Positions 56,820 through 64,000 of a stretch of DNA of 64,000 nt are shown here, piece by piece. This stretch comes from Endomychus coccineus (lineage: Eukaryota > Arthropoda > Insecta > Coleoptera > Endomychidae): the NCBI GenBank assembly GCA_958510875.1, contig OY294068.1:173941411-174005410 (forward strand), given 5' to 3'. Position 1 is the stretch's first letter; every line of letters starts with the position of its first letter. Under the pieces are notes generated by a model. It did no database searches and was not told the origin of the DNA. It was given only the letters and a program-made list of their open reading frames with translations. The translations under genes and the position numbers were made by a program.

Positions 56820-59800
56820 TATTAATTTATTCATTTCATTCTCCACTGATAATGTAGGGTCGAATTTAAATTTTTTCATCACTTAATATATTTCCGATTT
56901 AGTTTTCGTAGTCATCTTGGTGCATTATGACGGTTTTATCACATTTATCCACGTTCAAAACTAATATTTATTAATTTGATATTAATTCATACCAAGTACA
57001 CAACCAATCCATAGAGATGTAGTTATAGATATGATTGGTCGAAGAAAAAGAAATATCATCGACGGTTATTTGTTTGATTATTGGTACAATAAAAATACAA
57101 CTGAAACTGTTCGAAATAAGATTTTATTCCTGGTTATTACCCCGCCAGTCGATAGTAGATATCTGGGGATTTAGCATCATGAGTCGGCTCAAATTCCTAC
57201 TGTACGGAAGATAGCACAGTTAAATCACACAATTATGGTTCATAATCGTAAATAAAATAGTGCGAGTGTTGGCGAAGCTTGTCAGGGACATATTATAAAT
57301 TCATCTGTGCCATTAATTTTGATCAGGAAATCTGCGAATGGCTGGAGAAGTTGGAAGTGAAAACTCATGAACAGATAGCGTTGTAGAGACATTTTGGCGG
57401 ATGCGCTATGCTTATATCCTGTCTGGTCGCGATTACCGCCGCCTGTTCCAGGTATGTTTCACCTGATATATTGGCCGCTCACAACCTCGAAATAATCTGG
57501 AAGTTGCAGGAATGATGAATTAATGAACCGGGGCTGCTATTTAGAAGACTCAGATTCCATTAAGTTCTTCATGAAATAATTTTTCATTGAAGGAATGGGT
57601 TAAATATACCTTATATTGTAAAGAGTATTCTACTTTTTTTATGCACTCATTCTTCTCCTCCGTTTGTCTCAAAGCTACTGAAGGATGGTTACCTGATTCA
57701 AATCGAGAAAGCATTTTGTTCCAAGTAAAATAATCTAGTAGCCAAGCAAAGTTGTTGTAAGGTAATGTTGATCTCCATAAGTCAGCTTGGTTCTCTTCTT
57801 ACAACATATGAAAAGAAGGAAGTCATATTAGTTGTCATGCTAGATCCTGTTGAATGCGACAAGGTTAGTTTCAACTGGAAATCTTAACACTATCGATGCA
57901 GGATAGTCTTCAAATTGTTTCAAGAATAGAATATAACATATTTCGATAAACACAATATTTTTTTCATAAAGGTTGATTGCGATTAGGGAAGACCTCTTAA
58001 ACAGGATTTGCTCGCAGTAGATATATCAAAAGAAATTGATATGATATCTGAGGATCAAGACAGTTAAGATATTTCTCACAATATTTTAATCACGGTCTGA
58101 ATGCTTCAATAATGAAAAAAGACAGTCTCCTCTTATTGTCTTATCCATAGATAATTCATAGAATCCGCGGGTTCATGACCTATGGAGTGCAACTTATTTC
58201 TTGAGGTGCATCAAGAATTGACATTCGTATTTTAAACCCTTATCAAAATGGTTTTTATTCTATGTACATAAAGATCATAATTTAGTACTGTGAATTATAG
58301 GTACAATGATTCGTACGTAACACTAAGTAGATATTCATTAGAGATTTTTAATTACTGCTATCTTAGAGCTGAATAATTTGCCCTTATTTTGACATAAAAA
58401 TTGTTAAGATTCACTTCAGAATTTATATATATTCCAATCTTTAGAATAAAATAAAGCAAACCACTACATGTATACCCCCTTCGTATTGGAAGTTATTAAA
58501 TAATTGTTATAAGAGAGAAAATAAATAAATATTGTAAAGAGAAAATAATTAGGTTATTTTAAGCATTATTCTCTAGTGCGATAAAGATTAATATTAGAGC
58601 TTATAAATTCACCATGATCCTTATGATAGTGAGTGGTGGGGGTGTGACGACATCACTATTGGAGTCAATTAAAAAAGGAGTGCAAACCAGACATATGTAC
58701 CTAGAGAAAGAGAAAGGGGAAAAGTTTGAAGATGGCACTAATTGAACGAAATACGAAATCTCTCAAGAACAATCTAAGAACTTAAGCTTGGTAAACGAAT
58801 CGTAAAAATTAGGTTAATAAAAATACTGCATTCTTCTATTGTTAATGAACTAGGGGGCTACGTTCCTGGCACCTCCGCCAAAATGTCGCGTTTATATATT
58901 TTTCTTCATTATTGTAAATCATTTTTATTCCCACTATAATCCACCACATATATGCTATTTCAACGTATTATCTGATAACAAAACTGAACTATTGCCTGTC
59001 AGTCTGTGTTACTTTAATTCTCAGATACTTTTATATTGCAAATTATAAATAATATTGTCATGTCGGCATCAGGGTTCATTATTCTGCCCGGACAAGTTCA
59101 TTTGGCGTTGTGAATTCTGAATTGCAAGATTTCATCAATGAAGCCTATATAAGATATCGACAGAGGGAAAGTGGGATATTCGAACTTTCTTCGATCTGAG
59201 TAATGTTTTTCATCCACATTTAATGAAGCATTAATGAATTAACTGTACTGATTTCAAAATTATTTATCATTATGCTTTATTAATTATCTGAACTAATTTC
59301 GAAATTATTTGTTATCACGTTTTATTTTATCTATTAATTTCTTTTATTTAATTTTATTAAGTTCTTTCAAAAATAACGTTTAGCTTATCTCAAATCCTCA
59401 AGGATATGCCATGCCTCTCACCCCGATTTCTAGTACAATTCCTCTCGGTTGAAAGAACGATGAGAGAATAGCCTTGAATGCAATGATGAATCATCTCACA
59501 TACTTCTCCAATAATAATCAAATAGCAGATTTGTTTAATAAGATAAACTCGTTATCCAACAAAAGGGCAATGACATATGTCCATCAGGGTCATATAACTT
59601 TAGTGAATTTAAATTTGTAGTGATTCTCTACACTGTACTATTCAACATATAGCTCTATTTATATCACTGAATATATTTATATTGAAAGATGATTATTTAA
59701 CGGAATTCTTAATTACAGGTAACTAATCAATTATTCAATCAATTAATTGTTGATTATATTCAATATACAGAAATGTGGCACGTTATAAATTTTTCCCAAC

Positions 59801-62800
59801 TTCTAATTTTCCTGGACTAGTAATAATAATGTTGGAAATGACGGAACTATTGTCCTGGTACGATGAAATTATAGGTTGATAGATTGAGACCCTTGAAGAG
59901 TGCCCTAGGAAGCGAACTTTGACGAAAACGGAAATGAAAGCTGTTCCATTCACGAATCATTCTTGAACCAGATCGGAACCACTTCCAACACACATTTGGA
60001 ATCATCTAGGTTCATTCAGTTCCCGCATACCACTTCTGGACCAGTAATCGAATCCCATGTGCAGCAAAAGGGAATTAGGAAGATCTACGATGAAATGATC
60101 AGTGTTTCTAAATTATTTAAAGATATTCTACAGAGTTATTTCTCTTGTGAAAATTACCTAATTTTCAATTTGGTAGGACACTTTTACTAATAGGAAGAAA
60201 TTTGTGACATTTTTTCAACTTTAAAATACGACTTAATAAATTTTATATCGAAACTTTCAAACGGGTCTCTATCAAGAATGAAACGAACGTTGTCAAACTT
60301 TATATTCCACTGTATTTTTTTTCGAAAAATCAATAAGTTTCAGATATAAAAATAAAATGTTGTTGACGATCATATCCAAGTATTTACAGGAATATATCGT
60401 TGTATGATAAAGCCTAGTGGGCTACTGTAACAATCCTTTATCACAACGGTAATATATAACTATAGAATACTCTGAAGCAACTTAAAACACCATGTATATT
60501 GCCTGTCCAACATTTCTCCATACTAAGAAGATGTTATATTATGAAAATTCGTACAAATCAATGTACTATTCTGAGGGAATTACCCGAAATTTCGACCAAA
60601 TATTCATTAAATAGCAACAAGTTTAATTTTCATACGTGTAACGAGAAAATGTGGATATTCTCACGCAAAGTATTTCAATTTTTGAATACAATTCTAATAT
60701 TCTGGTTTCATACATTGTCGAAATGTGAAAGTTTTGATGACAATTGAATTTGCTTTGCTTTTAATAGCAAATTTATTCAGTCGCAACTGTTTAGTTAACG
60801 GCAAATATTTGTTTACGACTTGTTTTTATGCAAAATTATTCCGATCCATTCATCAATAATTTATTAGTACATATCAGGTGAATTTTGTGACCCTATAAAT
60901 ATTTCATAGCATCCATTATTTCATAACAAAGTAATTAACCACTATTGATGTGGTATATTAAAACAAGATTTGGGACTATCTACATCCATTAATCATATTA
61001 TATTGGATGTTTCGAGGCTTCATACGATTTTTCGATTTACCTCTTTCCTTAATTTTTATTGCAATAGTGAATCATGATCAAATTGGAAGACACTAATGAA
61101 ATAATAAAATAATGGAATAAAAAATGTTTTTTTAAACATTCAAAAAACAATAGCAACATGATATCAAATAACCAAATCGATGCCTTTGATCCACTAATTG
61201 GCAATAATTTTGTAAATAAATTCTCACCCAAACCATTGTTAACTCCCATCCCTCTATTTGAACCACATTTATATCGATTTCTAATATTCAAAAACATAAT
61301 TTTGGACTTGGCTTTAGTTGATAAGTTGGTGCCAAAATAGATCCCTGCTAAACACAAGCGTTGAGAGTCATTCTATCGGAGTAGACTTAATGTTTTATTT
61401 CGAAACCATAATTTTCGAAGAACTTCGTATGAGCTCCCGTTGCAATGCAAGAGTCGTACGTCTAAGAAGACCCATGAACGTAAATAGAAATGGCATATAC
61501 TTTGTTGCCTTTTATTACGGACAAGTCAGTTCTTTGTATCTGTGAGACGGAAACGGAATGCATAGTCCCTAAATGCTTGTCAAGGAAGGGTTATTATAAT
61601 TTGTGAAATATCGACAAAGTCGAAGAAGTTCTTCATAGTTTCAATAGGAAATCATTAATTACGAAGAGAAGTTAACAGAAATGGTTCTGAATAAAACAAG
61701 TGCTTCACAGTATATTGGTAGTTGAGACATATTTTTATGATCTAATTCGAAACAGTAAGTTGATCCCTTGCTATGGTTTGAACAAAAGTTTTTATCTCAT
61801 ATTTTCCTTTGAAGCTACAATCTATTCACGTAACCATAACTTAGGACGCAGTCGTTTATTTTCAAATATGTAATTGAATATTAAGTTGACATAATTCTCA
61901 TTCATACCTAAATTCAAGGAAGTCTAAATAAGGTCATAAAATTGAGGTCAACAAAAAGAGAATAGATCTTTTATATTCAGCTCACTAGGGTGGAGCAAAT
62001 CTCTTATTGGGTAAAAGTTACTACTCCCAAACATATTACTAAGATAGGAGTGCTTATCCAAGATTATAAGAAATCGAACTCACCACACTAAAGTCATTAA
62101 TATTTTAACTTCTTGAGTTAAATCATGCTTTGACTATTTTACGAATCACTTGAATCATATTTTAGAAAACTTTCCAAGTTTTCTAATTAAGCTTGCGTCG
62201 TGGTGTTTATGGAAGATTTTTCGCTAAGTTCATTTTTAGAATCAAGTCATATTGCTTAATACATAAAATTTAGAAGTCCTTGAATAATAATAGTTATTAT
62301 TCACATAAGAATATCCTATTTCTATCTACGTTCATGGATGTTATAAGAACCAGCTTGAATTTTAGCAACTTGTTCGATATCTGAATGAATTCTAATGGAT
62401 GATTGAAAAAGCAGCTTTGCTACAAATGCTTCATCTAGAGATTCTGCAAATTTTCCAATAGATTTGTGCTTACTCAGCTGAACGGTCATAATTACTCACC
62501 GACGCCATATATGAAAGAAATGTGTAAATATAGTTTACTATTCTAAATACACAATTCCAAAGAGGAGGTTCATACAAAACTGTATAAGACATTCTGATTT
62601 GATACAGGACATAAGTGGATGAAATAGTTCAACCTTCTAGCTGTATTCTTAATAATTTTTGAGCGATATAGGAAGATATTCGATGAACTCAGTCTGATGC
62701 GACTTAGACATATAAGATCTAACCAAATTCTATTCGCTTGAGGGATGAGTGTAATATTCGAGCGCAAAGCCCTAATCGAATTTACCTGTGATGATGAATT

Positions 62801-63495
62801 TCCAATGAAGGTTTTCATTAGTCCCGTAATTGGACCTCACATGAAATTTTTCTACATTTGTTGACGTTCAATGCATTACATATAAAAGCCGACAACGTAA
62901 ACAGAATGTAAACGGATCAACGGCACCACAATTGTAAACATATAATTGTGAAAATGGCACACCTGATCCAAATTTGCAATCACTATGTTGAATGGCAACC
63001 GAAATCTGTTTCCGTCTGGGAAATATCAACTTAATGCCGCCTCCAGTTGGCATTCGACAGAAAATCAACTCGTTTTATTATATTTTCGCTGGGAAATGCA
63101 ACATAATACATATATCTTATATTTGGTGGAAAATTACTAAATCCGTACAAGAATTATTATTGGAAATTCTCTTACTATAGACCGAATAACTTTGTGACAC
63201 AGGTGGAATAATATTTGCGCGCTGCTTCAGGAATAACATTTCTCATATTCTTACTCCCTGTCTAATTTTGTTGACACTAAACGGCAACTTTCTTTTTGGC
63301 TTTCCGAAGAGATAGTCATTTGATTTTCAATATTCCCATAACATCTATTTTTCACGAGATCTACGACATGAACTGACTTATATTATATATTCAATCATTA
63401 ATAGTTGATGATGATGGAAGTTCACCATGTCTTGAGTGGATACTGTTTGATGAATGAAAACGAAAACACCGTTTATTCTTGTCGAATAAATAATA
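56820..63495. other. Long AT-rich stretch, no gene recognised
   Basis: None of the 60-100-codon frames here (for example 59963-60190, 60499-60747, 61049-61357, 62570-62818) shows a domain or a conserved motif, and several are overlapped by equally long frames on the other strand. No large inverted or tandem repeat was noticed. It is probably intergenic or intronic DNA. A weak candidate first exon at 57408 is listed separately. Confidence 0.4.
57408..57451 (+). other. Possible signal-peptide first exon (weak)
   Basis: ATG followed by 13 mostly hydrophobic codons (MLISCLVAITAACS) runs straight into a consensus splice donor (cag/gtatgt at 57452). Short first exons that encode only a signal peptide are typical of insect cuticle-protein and other secreted-protein genes. 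A TATA-like tattataaat lies about 110 bp upstream. No second exon was identified, and the arrangement could occur by chance. Confidence 0.2.
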
Positions 63496-63499
63496 CATA

Positions 63500-63821
63500 A
63501 TTCATGATAGATCAGATAGATGTTTATTGCCACATTTGCAGTAAAATTAAAGATGTTAGCGTGAGGATAAAGTCTATTGAAGATCCAATGAGTATTCGTT
63601 GTATGCATGCAGGTGCAATAAGGAAGTTTCTGCAGAATACTCAGTGGAAGATCATTAAATGGTACACTGATGGCTCTAAAACAATAGAAGAAACTGTGAT
63701 AGGAGTATATTGTACATGGAAAAGAAAGCCCCTAGCACTTTTCAAGCGTGTTATAAACAGGCTCACATATCACGCTGTTGAATTGTCCCTCTTAGAGGAT
63801 CGTCCCAAGAGTTGTTCGTAA
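63500..63821 (+). pseudogene. RNase H fragment of a LINE, at the window's right end
   Basis: The frame includes QWKIIKWYTDGSKTIEETVI followed by GVYC and, later, TYHAVELSLL. YTDGSK..E...GVY is the first catalytic-Asp motif of retroelement RNase H, and H/QAVE stands where QAE carries the second catalytic residue. The region between is shorter than usual. The element may continue in altered frames towards 64000, but I could not follow it. Confidence 0.6.
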
Positions 63822-64000
63822 TACAGTGGAAATGAATGGCTACCCAAAAATATTTTTCCATCCCTTCATTAAAGAAAGAATAACAACATCTACAATCGAA
63901 CGTCATATATAAATAACATAAACGGTATACAGATAATTTTATAACATCACAATACATTCCGGAAACCTCAAAGAAGATTAAGAGATGTTTGAAAAATTAT

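Noticed and set aside
60499..60747. 82-codon plus-strand frame
   Set aside because: Cys/Phe-rich but without known motif or splice signals; not above chance in AT-rich DNA.

Overview
The window looks like AT-rich nuclear DNA from an arthropod, most likely an insect. A beetle is a guess that the sequence cannot confirm. The evidence is the mix of decayed LINEs, Penelope-like elements with GIY-YIG endonuclease, hAT and mariner-type transposases, a tRNA-derived SINE, foldback elements and TA-flanked MITEs, together with intron-type splice signals and no prokaryotic gene layout. I found no intact host gene. The only host-gene homology I can support is one exon of a LanC-like protein.

Layout. 1-4.7 kb: a dispersed repeat split by a 1.37-kb foldback element, then a degenerate tandem repeat. 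4.8-7.5 kb: a LINE with an eroded endonuclease and a long open reverse-transcriptase frame. 7.6-10.4 kb: Penelope-like fragments, including a hammerhead-ribozyme-like motif, a second copy broken by a palindrome and a SINE, then a CT microsatellite. 11.7-12.7 kb: a 998-bp element with near-perfect 69-bp terminal inverted repeats. 14.4-23.2 kb: several LINE remnants on both strands and one Penelope fragment. 25-26.4 kb: a broken hAT transposase. 27.7-33.3 kb: a mariner fragment, the second copy of the first dispersed repeat (which shows an empty site), a LINE reverse-transcriptase remnant and two inverted-repeat elements.

34.4-48.2 kb is the dominant feature: exactly ten tandem copies of a 1,381-bp unit. 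Each unit carries two LINE pieces (start of a reverse transcriptase and an RNase H-tail domain) joined to about 700 bp of other sequence. The native LINE continues past the last unit to about 48.5 kb, so the array grew by duplication of a local segment. Variants shared by units 4, 7 and 10 hint at a three-unit higher-order pattern.

48.8-56.8 kb: another LINE end, a palindromic MITE, a complete mariner-type element with about 470-bp terminal repeats and a transposase pseudogene that contains a 59-nt intron, a Penelope reverse-transcriptase fragment, a Pif1-type helicase end, and a LanC-like exon lying between 160-bp inverted repeats. 56.8-64 kb is mostly unassigned AT-rich sequence, with an RNase H fragment at the right end.

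The elements do not form a pathway. They record repeated insertion, nesting and local duplication. All identifications come from reading translations and repeats by eye, so family names below the level of clade are tentative.
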